64,000 bases of DNA from Azospirillum sp. SYSU D00513 (GCF_017356015.1 NZ_JAFIQV010000011.1:1-64000); one strand, 5' to 3'. Shown: positions 46,611 to 58,291, counted from the stretch's first letter. The notes: generated from the letters alone by a model not told the origin. A program made the numbers and translations.

Positions 46611-48157
46611 GAGCGGGTCGGCCGCCGGCGCAGCCGGGCGAGGTCGGCGCGGCGGAGCAGGCCCAGCCCAATGGCGAGGAGGCCGTAGGCGAGGCCCCCG
46701 GCCGCGACCAGGAGCGCCAGCGCCACGACGCGCTCGAACAGGCCGTTGGCGGTCAGCCAGGGCGCCAGTTGCGTCTGGGCGAGCCACAGCACCGCCCCCA
46801 TGCCGGCGGCGGCCACAGCCATGCGCGGCAGGTTGCGGAACAGGCGGGCGTCGGGCGTGAAGAGGCCGCGCCTCGTCAGCAGGAAGGCCAGCAGCCCGGC
46901 GTTCACCCAGGCCGAGACCGACGTCGCGACCGCCAGCCCCACCTGGGCCAGCGGCCCCATCAGCGCGAATTTCAGCGCGACGTTCACCGCCACGGCGACG
47001 ACGGCGATCCGCACCGGCGTGCGGGTGTCGTGCCGGGCGTAGAAGCCGTTCACGAGGCTGCGGATCACCACGAAGGCGGGCAGCCCCAGCGCGTAGGCCT
47101 GGAGCGTGGCAGCCGAGGCCAGCGCGTCGCTCCGCCCGAAGGCGCCGTGCTGGAACAGCACCGACAGGATCGGCAGGCCCGACACCAGGAAGGCCACCGC
47201 CGCCGGCAGGGTCAGGACCAGCGACAGCTCGACGGCCCGGTTCTGGCTCTCGACCGCCCCGGTCTCGTCGCCGCCCTTGATGCGCCGCGCCATCTCCGGC
47301 AGCAGCACCGTCCCCACCGCGATGCCGATCACCCCCAGCGGAAGCTGGTTCAGCCGGTCGGCGTAGTAGAGGTATGAAACCGCCCCGGTCGGCAGGGCCG
47401 ACGCGATGAGCGTGTCGGCGAACAGGCTGATCTGGGTGAGGCCGGAGCCGAGGATCGCCGGGCCGAGCACCACCAGGAAGCGCTTCATGTCCGCGTCCAG
47501 CCGCGGCAGGCGCGGCAGAAGCCCCATGCCGGCGCGTCGCGCGTCGCGGGCGAGATACAGGTACTGCGCGATGCCCGCCGCCAGCACGCCCCAGGACAGG
47601 GCGTGGCCCGCCGTGGGCATCAGTGGCGCGGCGACCACCAGCGCCCCGATGAGACAGAGATTCAGCAGGATGGGTGCGGCGGCCGCCGCCGCGAAGCGGT
47701 CCATGCTGTTCAGCACCCCGCCCAGCAGCGACACCAGCGAGATGAAGAGCAGGTAGGGAAAGGTGATGCTGGTGAACAGCACGGCCAGCTCGAACTTCGC
47801 CGGCTCATCGGCGAAGCCCGGGGCGAACACCGTCATGAAGGCGGGCATGAAGGCCAGCACCGCCACCAGCAGCAGCGTCTGCGTTCCCAGCAGCAGCCCC
47901 ATGACCCGCTCGGCGAAGCCCTTCGCTGCCTCCTTCCCCTCCTGCACCAGCTTGCCCGAGAAGAGCGGCACGAAGGCGGCGTTGAAGGCCCCCTCGGCGA
48001 AGAGCGAGCGGAAGTGGTTCGGCAGCCGGAAGGCGACGAAGAAGGCGTCGGCGACTGGCCCCGCGCCCAGCAGGGCGGCTGTCAGGATGTCGCGCAGGAA
48101 GCCGAGAACCCGGCTGACGAGCGTCAGCCCGCCGACCGACAGGATTTTGCGAAGCAA
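46607..48157 (-). CDS. murJ: Lipid II flippase MurJ
   Basis: The 516-aa integral membrane protein of the MOP superfamily flips lipid II for peptidoglycan synthesis. The family start SRVLGFLRDILTAALLG, the FFVAFRLPNHFRSLFAEGAFN stretch and 14 hydrophobic segments are present. The start is uncertain: TTG at 48157 gives the usual length and position, while GTG at 48244 would add 29 residues. It ends overlapping the rhodanese gene. Confidence 0.92.
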   Translation of the reverse strand: MLRKILSVGGLTLVSRVLGFLRDILTAALLGAGPVADAFFVAFRLPNHFRSLFAEGAFNAAFVPLFSGKLVQEGKEAAKGFAERVMGLLLGTQTLLLVAVLAFMPAFMTVFAPGFADEPAKFELAVLFTSITFPYLLFISLVSLLGGVLNSMDRFAAAAAAPILLNLCLIGALVVAAPLMPTAGHALSWGVLAAGIAQYLYLARDARRAGMGLLPRLPRLDADMKRFLVVLGPAILGSGLTQISLFADTLIASALPTGAVSYLYYADRLNQLPLGVIGIAVGTVLLPEMARRIKGGDETGAVESQNRAVELSLVLTLPAAVAFLVSGLPILSVLFQHGAFGRSDALASAATLQAYALGLPAFVVIRSLVNGFYARHDTRTPVRIAVVAVAVNVALKFALMGPLAQVGLAVATSVSAWVNAGLLAFLLTRRGLFTPDARLFRNLPRMAVAAAGMGAVLWLAQTQLAPWLTANGLFERVVALALLVAAGGLAYGLLAIGLGLLRRADLARLRRRPTRS

Positions 48158-48407
48158 GGGGCGCGTCCGGAAAAAGGGGCCAGAAGGAGCGGAAAGGCGG
48201 ATGGAAAAGCGGCGCCATCCTAGCGATTTCCGCCCCCGCGTCACGCGCTACACGGAGCCGGGGCTGTTGAAAATTGCTGACACCAATGCCGGAGCGCCGT
48301 TTGCCCGGCTCATCCGCCCTTTGCTAGGATCGCGGCCGTCCCTTTCCGCTACCCCCGTACCGCACCTCCCTCACTGCCCCCCTCACCGCAACCATTGGAT
48401 CAACGTC

Positions 48408-49187
48408 ATGCCCCAGGGCCTTCCCCTCACCTATCTGGAAGCCGGCGAGGCCGTCGGCGGCACGCCGCTCCTGGTGCTGCACGGCCTGTTCGGCTCGGCG
48501 CGCAACTGGCAGACGCTCGCCAAGCGCTTCGGCGAGCGGCGCCACGTCTACGCGCTCGACCTGCGCAACCATGGCGGCTCGCCCTGGTCGGACGAGATGG
48601 ACTACCCGTCCATGGCGGAGGACCTGCTGCGCTTCCTGGACGACCGTGGCTACGCGCGGGCGGCGATCCTCGGCCATTCCATGGGCGGCAAGGCGGCGAT
48701 GACCTTCGCTCTCAACCATCCGGACCGGGTGGAACGGCTCTTCGTGCTGGACATCGCGCCGGTCCATTACACCCACACCCACGCGCCCTACGTCGCGGCG
48801 ATGAAGCGCGCCGACCTGGAGGGCCGCACCCGCCGGGCGGAGGTGGAGTCGCAGCTCACCGGGAGCGTGCCCGACGCCGGCCTGCGCGCCTTCCTCCTGC
48901 AGAATCTCGTGATGGAGGATGGGCGCTTCCAATGGCGCCTGAACCTCGACGCGCTGGCCGGCAACATGGACTGGCTGATCGGTTTCCCGGAGTTCGGCGA
49001 GGCCCGCTACGAGGGGCCGTCGCTCTTCGTCGGCGGCAGCCGGTCCGACTACATCACGCCGGACGCCGAGCCGGCGATCCTGCGCCATTTCCCGAAGGCG
49101 GCTGTGCGGATGGTGGAGGGTGCGGGCCACTGGCTGCACGCCGAAAAGCCCGAGGAGTTCGCGCGGCTCGTGGAAGACTTCATCTGA
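48408..49187 (+). CDS. Alpha/beta hydrolase, YbfF-like esterase
   Basis: The 259-aa alpha/beta hydrolase has HGLFGSARNWQTL, RNHGGSPW, the nucleophile elbow LGHSMGGKAAMT (Ser near residue 96), and His in GAGHWLHAEKP. The RNHG motif and length are typical of YbfF-type acyl esterases. There is no signal peptide. It is divergent from murJ across a ~250-base spacer. A strong terminator follows. Confidence 0.87.
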   Translation: MPQGLPLTYLEAGEAVGGTPLLVLHGLFGSARNWQTLAKRFGERRHVYALDLRNHGGSPWSDEMDYPSMAEDLLRFLDDRGYARAAILGHSMGGKAAMTFALNHPDRVERLFVLDIAPVHYTHTHAPYVAAMKRADLEGRTRRAEVESQLTGSVPDAGLRAFLLQNLVMEDGRFQWRLNLDALAGNMDWLIGFPEFGEARYEGPSLFVGGSRSDYITPDAEPAILRHFPKAAVRMVEGAGHWLHAEKPEEFARLVEDFI

Positions 49188-49198
49188 TCCAAAAGAAA

Positions 49199-49222
49199 AA
49201 CGGGGGCCGAAAGGCCCCCGTT
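49199..49222. terminator. Bidirectional hairpin terminator
   Basis: A perfect 10-bp stem AACGGGGGCC-GAAA-GGCCCCCGTT lies 12 bases after the esterase stop. On the minus strand it is followed by TTTCTTTT, a good T-run for the ParA-like gene ending at 49260. Confidence 0.85.
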
Positions 49223-49259
49223 CTCCTGTGCGGGACGGCTCCGGACGGGAGCCGACGCG

Positions 49260-50870
49260 TCAGATCGCACCCTGGCGGGCACCCGACTTGGCGCCGGACG
49301 TACCCGGCGTCTGGCGCAGCGCGTCGTGCAGGTAGGGCGACAGCGACTGGCGCATGCCGCGCAGCCACTCGTGGATGACGATCAGCGAACGCGAGGCGAC
49401 CGGCGGCGTCATGCCGAGCTTCACCAGATCCTCGCGGGTCATGGCGGCCACCTGGTCCAGCCGGTGGCCGGTCAGGCGCGCCCAGGCCGGGGCCGAGCAG
49501 GGCGGCATGGAGATGACCTGAAGGCCTTCCTTCTCCATCATCTCGGCCTTGCGCTTGGCGTACTGGCTGTCCTCGAGCTGGCTGAAGGGGCCGGCGTTGC
49601 CGTTCTCGACCAGGACGCGCTTGGCCTTCGGAGCGATGGTCGCGATGCGCTCCAGCGTCGTCATGCCGGTGGAGAGCGAAGCGAGGTCCACGGTGACCGG
49701 CACCATGAAGGTCAGCCGCTCGCCTTCGCCGACGTAATAGTCGAAGCCCGACACCTCGGCCCAGTTGAAGAACCACTGGGAGATGTTGCCGCCGAAGTCG
49801 AACAGACGGCCGCCGCGCTGAAGTTCCGGGCCGATCATGTCCCAGAACTCGTAGAAGCCGTCGCCCGACCCCATCATGTTCATGAAGTCCTGGGTGATGC
49901 GGCGGTGCTCCACCATCTCCGTGCCGAACAGGCGGGCCAGGCGCTCGTTCACCTCATATTCGACGACCTTGAGCTGAAGGCCCTCGATCATGGCGGTCGC
50001 CATCAGGTGATGGGACAGCAGCGTCTTGCCGACACCGCCGCGGTCATTGAGGACGAAGATCGTGCCCAGCATGCGATCGCCTTTCAAAGTTCTGTTCGTT
50101 GTGTCGTCGCTGATCGACGAGATGGTGGGTGACGGAACGGGTCTTGGTTCGGACGCAATCGTAACGGCCTTCCCCGCGGGCTCCGCCGCGGCCGGTGCCA
50201 CAGCGGGTTCCGGAGCGGCTTCGGCCATGGGGGACGGCACCGCGACGGCCACGGGTTCGGATGCCGGCTCGCCACCTTCGGAGGCGGCATGCGGAGCCAC
50301 CTCCGGCAGGGTTCCGGCATCGCTTTCCGTGACGGCCTCGGCCTGGTTCTCGTCAGCTTGAGCCTGACGAGCCTCGATGCCGGTGGCCGGAACCTCCGCG
50401 GCAGTCACTTCCGGATCGGAAACGGCTGCTGCCGCGGCATCGGGTGCGGAGGCGGTGCCGGTCTCCGCCACAGGCGCGGCATTGGCCTCCGCCGTCGTCT
50501 TCTCGCCCTCGGTCCGGGGAAGCCCGGCCTGGAGTGCCGCGCGGTGGATCGCGTCGAGCGTCTCGTCCGATGCCGTGCCGGTCGTCTCCCCATCGGAGGC
50601 GGCGCCCTGCCCGCCATTCCCCTCGGTAGGCCCGCCTTCGTTTCCGACCAGGAAGAAGGCCGAGCGAAGCGTGACCGGGGAGATGGGCTGGTTGTCGCGC
50701 GCCGTCACGCCGAGCTTCGCCAGCAGGTCGGAGATCTCGGCCCAGGACAGGCCGCGTTCCCGCATCAGGCTGATGTCGGCGTAGCTGTCGCGCACCGCCT
50801 GCATGGCGCTGCGGTTGCCGGCAGGGCGATCGGCTAGGAGACGCTCGAGTTCCACGCGATCAATCGACAC
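49260..50870 (-). CDS. ParA-like ATPase fused to N-terminal domain
   Basis: The 536-aa protein has three parts. Residues 1-75 are helical and resemble the DNA-binding start of plasmid TraK/KfrA-like proteins (LMRERGLSWAEISDLLAKLG). Residues ~76-265 form an Ala/Pro/Glu-rich disordered linker. From Met267 a ParA/TraL-like P-loop ATPase begins: FVLNDRGGVGKT, then VVEYEVNERL and FDFGGN. The signature Lys of the deviant Walker A is Arg. The GTG start at 50870 is preferred; an ATG at 50072 starts the ATPase alone. The role is unknown. Confidence 0.75.
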   Translation of the reverse strand: MSIDRVELERLLADRPAGNRSAMQAVRDSYADISLMRERGLSWAEISDLLAKLGVTARDNQPISPVTLRSAFFLVGNEGGPTEGNGGQGAASDGETTGTASDETLDAIHRAALQAGLPRTEGEKTTAEANAAPVAETGTASAPDAAAAAVSDPEVTAAEVPATGIEARQAQADENQAEAVTESDAGTLPEVAPHAASEGGEPASEPVAVAVPSPMAEAAPEPAVAPAAAEPAGKAVTIASEPRPVPSPTISSISDDTTNRTLKGDRMLGTIFVLNDRGGVGKTLLSHHLMATAMIEGLQLKVVEYEVNERLARLFGTEMVEHRRITQDFMNMMGSGDGFYEFWDMIGPELQRGGRLFDFGGNISQWFFNWAEVSGFDYYVGEGERLTFMVPVTVDLASLSTGMTTLERIATIAPKAKRVLVENGNAGPFSQLEDSQYAKRKAEMMEKEGLQVISMPPCSAPAWARLTGHRLDQVAAMTREDLVKLGMTPPVASRSLIVIHEWLRGMRQSLSPYLHDALRQTPGTSGAKSGARQGAI

Positions 50871-51115
50871 CGTGACATTCCGGCAATAAAGGCGTTGAAA
50901 AAGGTTAACGGAACCTTCGTAGGCCAAAGGAAACATACCCCTGACCGCCGAAAAATAGTACAAGCAGCCTTGTGGCGCAAACGGTTTCCAACCGTGCTCA
51001 ACTGCATTAAACATGTGACACGAAACAAACTTGTGACACGCGGCGGCGTGTCCGTGAGCAAGTCGATCAGGTGCCAGTGGTTGTGGCCAGAGGCAAGGCC
51101 CGGGGTTTGGGGAAG
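50871..51115. promoter_or_regulatory. Divergent AT-richer promoter region
   Basis: About 245 bases, clearly richer in A and T than the flanks, separate the ParA-like gene (minus) from the Pro-rich gene (plus). It probably holds both promoters. No clean consensus could be assigned. Confidence 0.4.
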
Positions 51116-51784
51116 ATGACCCACGATTACCGATCCGCGAACCAGTCCACCGACGCATGGCCGGGCGCTCGGCCCGACGCGGCCCCGCGCTCCATCGGGT
51201 TCCACGAGCTGCGGCAGGCCTGCGAGATTTCTGCCCTGCGCGAGGACCTGGAACGCATCGTCCGCGGCACGGAGTCGCTGCGCGACGGGATCGAGGAAGC
51301 GGTGGACGAGGTCCGCAACCGCTTTGCCGCGCTCACGGCCGAGGAGCTGGCCGACTCGACAAAGATGGCGCCCCTTCTCGAATTCGCCGTCGCCTCGCTG
51401 CTGGAGATCCGGGAACAGGCACGCGCCCTGAACACCAGCAACGGCGCGGTGCCGGACGACGAGCGCCCTTCCTGGAGCGCGCCCGCACGCACGGCGCCCG
51501 TCCCGGCGGCACCCTCCTTCCTCAAGCCGCCCGCGCCGAACCCGTCCCTGACGCCGCCTCCGGCGCCCGCCTCCCTCGCGCCGCCGGCGGCCTGGACACC
51601 CTCCGCGCCGGCTTCCTTGCCGACCGCCCCCCGGCCGGCAGCACCGCCCGCCGCGGCACCCGCGCCGTCCATGTCCTGGCTGAACTCGGCCAAGGCGCCG
51701 CCGGAGCGTGGCCCGGCGCCGCGCGGCGCCTCTCCCTCGGCCCCCGGCAAGGGCGTGGACTGGCTCGGCCCGGCGCGGAGCTGA
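51116..51784 (+). CDS. Hypothetical Pro/Ala-rich protein
   Basis: The 222-aa product has a helical N-terminal ~110 residues (SIGFHELRQACEISALREDL, then DEVRNRFAALTAEEL) and a C-terminal ~100 residues of Pro/Ala-rich disorder ending WLNSAKAPPERG and VDWLGPARS. The two WL motifs resemble short binding peptides. GGGGAAG precedes the ATG. No family is recognised. It is divergent from the ParA-like gene and could be its partner, which is inferred only from position. Confidence 0.6.
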   Translation: MTHDYRSANQSTDAWPGARPDAAPRSIGFHELRQACEISALREDLERIVRGTESLRDGIEEAVDEVRNRFAALTAEELADSTKMAPLLEFAVASLLEIREQARALNTSNGAVPDDERPSWSAPARTAPVPAAPSFLKPPAPNPSLTPPPAPASLAPPAAWTPSAPASLPTAPRPAAPPAAAPAPSMSWLNSAKAPPERGPAPRGASPSAPGKGVDWLGPARS

Positions 51785-51944
51785 TGCTCCAGGGCACGTG
51801 ACGGGAATGCCACGGCGCCGCGAATCCGGGTGCCCTCCTGGGCTGCGTTGCGTTTCCGGTTGATCTTTCGCGCGTGCGGCACTACCCCTTTCTGAATTGG
51901 TAAATGATTTTTTACCAAAATGACACAGAGGCGCAGGGGTAGCC

Positions 51945-52397
51945 GTGTTGCAGGACGACGCCGACCTGAAATCCCGCCCGGCGGACAGCCGCAGGCCGAC
52001 GGCCGCGGGCGTTCCGCCCTCGCTCCGCCTGATGATCGTGGAGGACGAAGCGCTGACCGCGCAGGCGGTCGGGCTCGCCCTGACCGATCTTGGCCATGTC
52101 GTCTGCGGCACCGCCCGCACCGAGGCCGAGGCGGTCGAGCTGGCCGGACGCGAGCGCCCCGACGCGGTGCTGATGGATGTCCGGCTCGCCGGCGGCGATG
52201 GCATCGAAGCGGCGCGGCGGCTCAACGCGAATTACGGAATCCGGTCGATCTTCCTGTCCGGCTACGCCAACCACGGCGTCATGGCCCGCATTACCGAGAC
52301 CTACCCGCTGGGCGTGGTCCACAAGCCCTTCTCGACCGCGCAGCTGAAGGTCGCCGTCGAGCTTGCGGCGCGGCGCCTGCGCGCGACGCGCGGCTGA
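51945..52397 (+). CDS. Single-domain response regulator
   Basis: The 150-aa protein is a receiver domain with about 25 extra N-terminal residues. The key residues are the acidic pair in MIVEDEALTA, phosphoacceptor Asp in AVLMDVRLAGGDGIEAA, Thr/Ser in FLSGYAN and Lys in VVHKPFS. It has no output domain, so it may act like CheY, Spo0F or as a phosphate sink. GTG 51945 follows AGGGG; a TTG follows directly. No kinase is adjacent. Confidence 0.87.
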   Translation: MLQDDADLKSRPADSRRPTAAGVPPSLRLMIVEDEALTAQAVGLALTDLGHVVCGTARTEAEAVELAGRERPDAVLMDVRLAGGDGIEAARRLNANYGIRSIFLSGYANHGVMARITETYPLGVVHKPFSTAQLKVAVELAARRLRATRG

Positions 52398-52436
52398 AAC
52401 TCCGAACGCCTCGGACGAAGCCAAGCCCGAACGGCG

Positions 52437-52470
52437 AAAGGGCCGCTTCCCCACCGGGAAGCGGCCCTTT
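52437..52470. terminator. Bidirectional terminator
   Basis: A perfect 15-bp stem (AAAGGGCCGCTTCCC / GGGAAGCGGCCCTTT) with loop CACC lies between the receiver gene and the convergent hlyD-like gene. Confidence 0.85.
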
Positions 52471-52515
52471 TCGTATTCGCGGCGCCAGGATGCCGCAGAG
52501 GCATCCACCGGCCCC

Positions 52516-53874
52516 TTACTCCTGGATGAAGGCCTTCACGTAGGAGGTCTTCAGCGGCTGGACCAGATAGTCGAGCGGGGTGCGCGCCGACAGCAGGATG
52601 CGCGCCTCGACCGGCATGCCGGGCTTGATCTTCAGGTTGTGGACCTGGTGCGGATCGGCGCCCTCCAGGCGGATGCGGGCCAGGTAATAGTCCTGGCGGG
52701 TGTTCGGGTCCTGGACGCGGTCGGCGGAGACATAGACGACCTTGCCGTCCAGCGAGCCGACGACGCGGGTGTCGTAGGCGGTCAGTTCCACCTTCACCGG
52801 CAGGTCGAGCGTCAGCGACTTGATGTCCTTCGGCTGCACGCGGACCTCGGCCAGCAGGGCACGCTCGTCCGGGACGATGTCGAGGACCGGCTCGTTCGGG
52901 GTGATGGTGCCGCCGACGGCCGGGTGGCCGTGCATCACGACGGTGCCGTCGTCCGGCGCCTTGATGTCGCGGTTTGCGAGTCGGTTGGCGGCGTCGCGGA
53001 TCTGCTCGGCCAGCTTCGGCACCTCGCCGCGGGCCTTCTCCAGGTCGATCAGCACCTTCTCGCGGAAATCGGCCTGACGCTGCACCAGCTCGCCCTTGGC
53101 ATCGACCAGGGCCTGCTTGGTCTGGCCGATCTTGGCCTCCAGCTCGCGGTCGCGGCCCTTCTGGCTGGCCTCTTCCTTCTGCTGCTCGACCAGCTTGGTG
53201 CGGGTGGCGTTGCCGCGCTCGAGGAGTTGCTTGGTGATGCGCAGGTCGTCCTCGATCAGCGCGATCTCGCGGGCGAGGAACTCGCGCTGGCCCTGCAGGC
53301 TCTTGGTCTGCTCGCCCAGCGTCGCGATGCGCTCCTCGATCAGGGTCGCCTCGGTCTTCAGCTGCGCGCGGCGCACCTGGAAGAGGGTCTCCTGGTTGTC
53401 CATCAGCTTGCGCACGGCGAGGCTGGCGCTGCGGCGCTTCACCAGTTCTTCCGGCCATTCGATGGCCGGGCGCTCGAACAGCTCGGCCGACAGGCGGGCC
53501 TCAAGGGCCATGGCGTCGAGCCAGGAGGCGGTCAGCACCTCCAGCCGCGTGGCGGCCTCGGTGGCGTCCAGACGCATCAGGATCTGGCCGGCCTTCACCC
53601 GGTCGCCCTCGCGGGCCAGGATCTGCTGGATCTGGCCGCCGTCGGAATGCTTGACGATCTTGCGGCCGGTTTCCGGCGCCAGCATGCCCGACGCCGAGAC
53701 GGCGCTGTGCAGCGGAGCCAGGCCGGCCCAGGCGGTCATCCCGCCGAACCCCACCGCCAGGACCAGGAAGCCCCCCGTCAGCAGGCCGCTCACCCGCGTG
53801 TCCGGAGCCAGCGCGCGCAGCGCGGCCAGCGACGTCATGGTCTTGGTCTTGAGAGAAGCGGTGGTCGTCATCAT
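52516..53874 (-). CDS. HlyD-family type I secretion periplasmic adaptor
   Basis: The 452-aa membrane fusion protein links an ABC exporter to an outer-membrane channel. It has one transmembrane helix near residues 32-52, a lipoyl-like segment (GQIQQILAREGDRVKAGQILMRLDA), a long coiled-coil (about 130-290) and a C-terminal beta-barrel domain (VVYVSADRVQD, GMPVEARILL). It follows the ABC gene by 95 bases on the same strand. No outer-membrane TolC gene or RTX-type substrate gene is next to it, so the exported cargo is unknown. Confidence 0.92.
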   Translation of the reverse strand: MMTTTASLKTKTMTSLAALRALAPDTRVSGLLTGGFLVLAVGFGGMTAWAGLAPLHSAVSASGMLAPETGRKIVKHSDGGQIQQILAREGDRVKAGQILMRLDATEAATRLEVLTASWLDAMALEARLSAELFERPAIEWPEELVKRRSASLAVRKLMDNQETLFQVRRAQLKTEATLIEERIATLGEQTKSLQGQREFLAREIALIEDDLRITKQLLERGNATRTKLVEQQKEEASQKGRDRELEAKIGQTKQALVDAKGELVQRQADFREKVLIDLEKARGEVPKLAEQIRDAANRLANRDIKAPDDGTVVMHGHPAVGGTITPNEPVLDIVPDERALLAEVRVQPKDIKSLTLDLPVKVELTAYDTRVVGSLDGKVVYVSADRVQDPNTRQDYYLARIRLEGADPHQVHNLKIKPGMPVEARILLSARTPLDYLVQPLKTSYVKAFIQE

Positions 53875-53969
53875 CGGTAAAATCCTTTTTGCCTTATCGC
53901 ATCCGGTTCGCGGCGCCCCAGCCCTGTGGCCGGGGACCGCGCAGGTCGGTCGGAGCCCCGGGGCTCCGG

Positions 53970-55703
53970 TCAGCCGGCGGCCGTCTGAGCCGGCGCCGGG
54001 CCGATGTTGCGGATGCGGCCCCAGTTCGGAGCCTGCGCCTGCTCCTTGCGCGGCAGCTCCACGGCCATCCCGTTCTTCAGCAGGAAGGTCTTGTCGGACA
54101 GATCGACGAAGGCGGGGGAATGGGTCAGCACGACCACGGTGACGTTGCGGCTCTTGGCTTCGCCGATGAAGTCGCGGACCGCCTTGTAGCCCAGCTCGTC
54201 CAGTCCGGCGGCCGGCTCGTCCAGGACCATCAGGCGGGGGTTGCCGAAGCCGGCGCGGGCCAGGGCGATCAGGCGGGCCGAGGCGCCGGTGATCGGCATC
54301 ATCGGGTCGGCGGCCTCGGTCTCATAGCCGTTCGGCAGCGACTCGATCCACTCGTGGATGCCGGCGCGCTTGGCGGCCTCTTCGACCTCGGCGAGGCTGG
54401 TCGGGGTGAAGCGGGCGATGTTCTCGGCGATGGTGCCCGGCAGCAGGTCGGGGGTCTGCGGCAGGAAGCCGATGCCGTTCTGCGGCGCGTCCGGGTTCAG
54501 CGCGGCGGCGGCGAGACCGCCCAGACGCACCGTGCCGGCCGAGGGATGGGCCACACCGGCCAGCAGGCGGGCCAGGATCGACTTGCCCGACCGGTTGGGA
54601 CCGGCGATGCAGACCGTCTCGCCCGGCTCGATGGTCAGGGTGACGGCCCGCAGGACCGGCTTCTGGTCACGCGGCGACACGAAGAGAAGGTTCTCGACCG
54701 TCAGGCGCTCGGCCTCGACCGGTACGACGGGGCGGGCCGGCTCACGCGACAGGCGCTTCAGCAGCGGCGAGAGGCGGCGCCAGGCCTGCCAGGACTTGAC
54801 CAGCGGACCCCAGGAGCCGGCGGCCTGGTCGATCGGCGCCATGGCGCGGCCGACCAGCATCGAGGTGGCGATCATGCCGCCGAAGGACAGGTGCTGCTCG
54901 ATCACCAGCCAGGCGCTGACACCGGTCACGGCCACCTGGAGGAGCATGCGCACCCACTTGGTGAAGGAACCGACGGCTGCCTGGCGCTCGTAGGCGCGGC
55001 CCTGCAGGGCGGTCGAGGTCAGGGCGTCCACCGTCACGGTGTCCAGCGCGTTGGAACCCATGCGCAGGCCGCGCACGGTCTCCGACTTGGACATCAGCCC
55101 GTCCAGCAGGCGCTGGGCGCGGCCGGCCGGCTGCTTGGCGTCCTCGACGAAATGGTTGACCAGGGCGTGGCCGAGATAGCCGAGCAGGGTGATCAGCAGC
55201 ATGGAGCCGGCGAGAATGGCGGCCAGCAGCGGGTGGATCAGATAGATGCCGATGACGTAGAGCGGCAGCCAGGGCACGTCCATCAGGGCCGGCATGGTCG
55301 GCCGGCTCATCGCCGCCTTGACCTCCATCAGGTCGTTCAGCGGGCCGTGTTCCGGCCGGCCGCGGCCGACGCTGTCCAGCATGTCCGCCGTCAGGCGGCG
55401 GCGCCAGGCCACCTCCAGCGCGTTGCCGCCACGCGACAGCAGGCGGGAGCGGACAACCTCGAGAGCCGCGGTCAGCGACAGGGCGATCACGACGACGACC
55501 GTCAGCATGATCAACGTGTCATAGTTGCCGGACGGAATGGCGCGGCTGAATACCTGAAGCGAATAGAGTGGCAGGGCCAGCATCAGAAGGTTGATGGCGG
55601 CACTGAAGACAAAGGAACCAACAAGTACCCTGGTAAAATATCCAGCCTTGAATTCAACGTCGTTTCCGGCCTGAACCGGCTTCTTCCCGAAAAGGCGAGG
55701 CAT
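53970..55703 (-). CDS. Type I secretion ABC transporter, degenerate signature
   Basis: The 577-aa product is of the PrtD type, with about six transmembrane helices (first ~290 residues) and a nucleotide-binding domain. Walker A is GPNRSGKS, Walker B LMVLDEPAAGLD and the switch His is in VVVLTHSP. The expected LSGGQ signature reads ITGASARLIALARAG, so the residues that contact ATP across the dimer are altered. The DNA was rechecked at 54262-54300 and shows no frameshift. AGGAGGG precedes the ATG at 55703. Confidence 0.88.
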   Translation of the reverse strand: MPRLFGKKPVQAGNDVEFKAGYFTRVLVGSFVFSAAINLLMLALPLYSLQVFSRAIPSGNYDTLIMLTVVVVIALSLTAALEVVRSRLLSRGGNALEVAWRRRLTADMLDSVGRGRPEHGPLNDLMEVKAAMSRPTMPALMDVPWLPLYVIGIYLIHPLLAAILAGSMLLITLLGYLGHALVNHFVEDAKQPAGRAQRLLDGLMSKSETVRGLRMGSNALDTVTVDALTSTALQGRAYERQAAVGSFTKWVRMLLQVAVTGVSAWLVIEQHLSFGGMIATSMLVGRAMAPIDQAAGSWGPLVKSWQAWRRLSPLLKRLSREPARPVVPVEAERLTVENLLFVSPRDQKPVLRAVTLTIEPGETVCIAGPNRSGKSILARLLAGVAHPSAGTVRLGGLAAAALNPDAPQNGIGFLPQTPDLLPGTIAENIARFTPTSLAEVEEAAKRAGIHEWIESLPNGYETEAADPMMPITGASARLIALARAGFGNPRLMVLDEPAAGLDELGYKAVRDFIGEAKSRNVTVVVLTHSPAFVDLSDKTFLLKNGMAVELPRKEQAQAPNWGRIRNIGPAPAQTAAG

Positions 55704-56036
55704 TTGAAGCCCTCCTATTGTCACCATTCAACGTCAATCCCGCTCAATGCAGGCAGGTGGAAGGTGACGCACCATGGTAAACGGGATCTTAAAATTGAGG
55801 AACGTCACAGGAATGCCACCACATTTACCCCTTTCTCGCCCCACCGAAAGAGGGAAGAAGGAGGTGGTCGCAGCCGCCGCGCTGTCCTCCAAGCCATTGC
55901 AACTGCTTATCTTTTCTCCGCCGGGAACCAGAAAAAGCGAAAGCCCTCTCCGGATTCCGGAGAGGGCTTTCCTCTTCCCTGTGGCAGGGACGCTTCATTC
56001 CCCCCGGCCGGCGAAGCCAGCCGGGAAGACGCGCGA
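55704..56036. other. Intergenic region between T1SS gene and eno
   Basis: About 330 bases with no gene. It contains the eno terminator (55939-55971). The left part, immediately upstream of the ABC gene on the minus strand, should carry the secretion promoter. A frame at 55774-56241 is a shadow of eno and its spacer. Confidence 0.55.
55939..55971 (-). terminator. eno terminator
   Basis: A perfect 15-bp stem (GAAAGCCCTCTCCGG and its complement) with a 3-base loop; on the minus strand GCTTTTTC follows, giving a clear T-run. It ends the eno transcript. Confidence 0.9.

Positions 56037-58291
<2,255 letters not shown>

Noticed and set aside
51127-51918. 263-aa minus-strand frame
   Set aside because: Antisense to the Pro-rich gene; Gly/Ala-rich composition typical of an antisense shadow.
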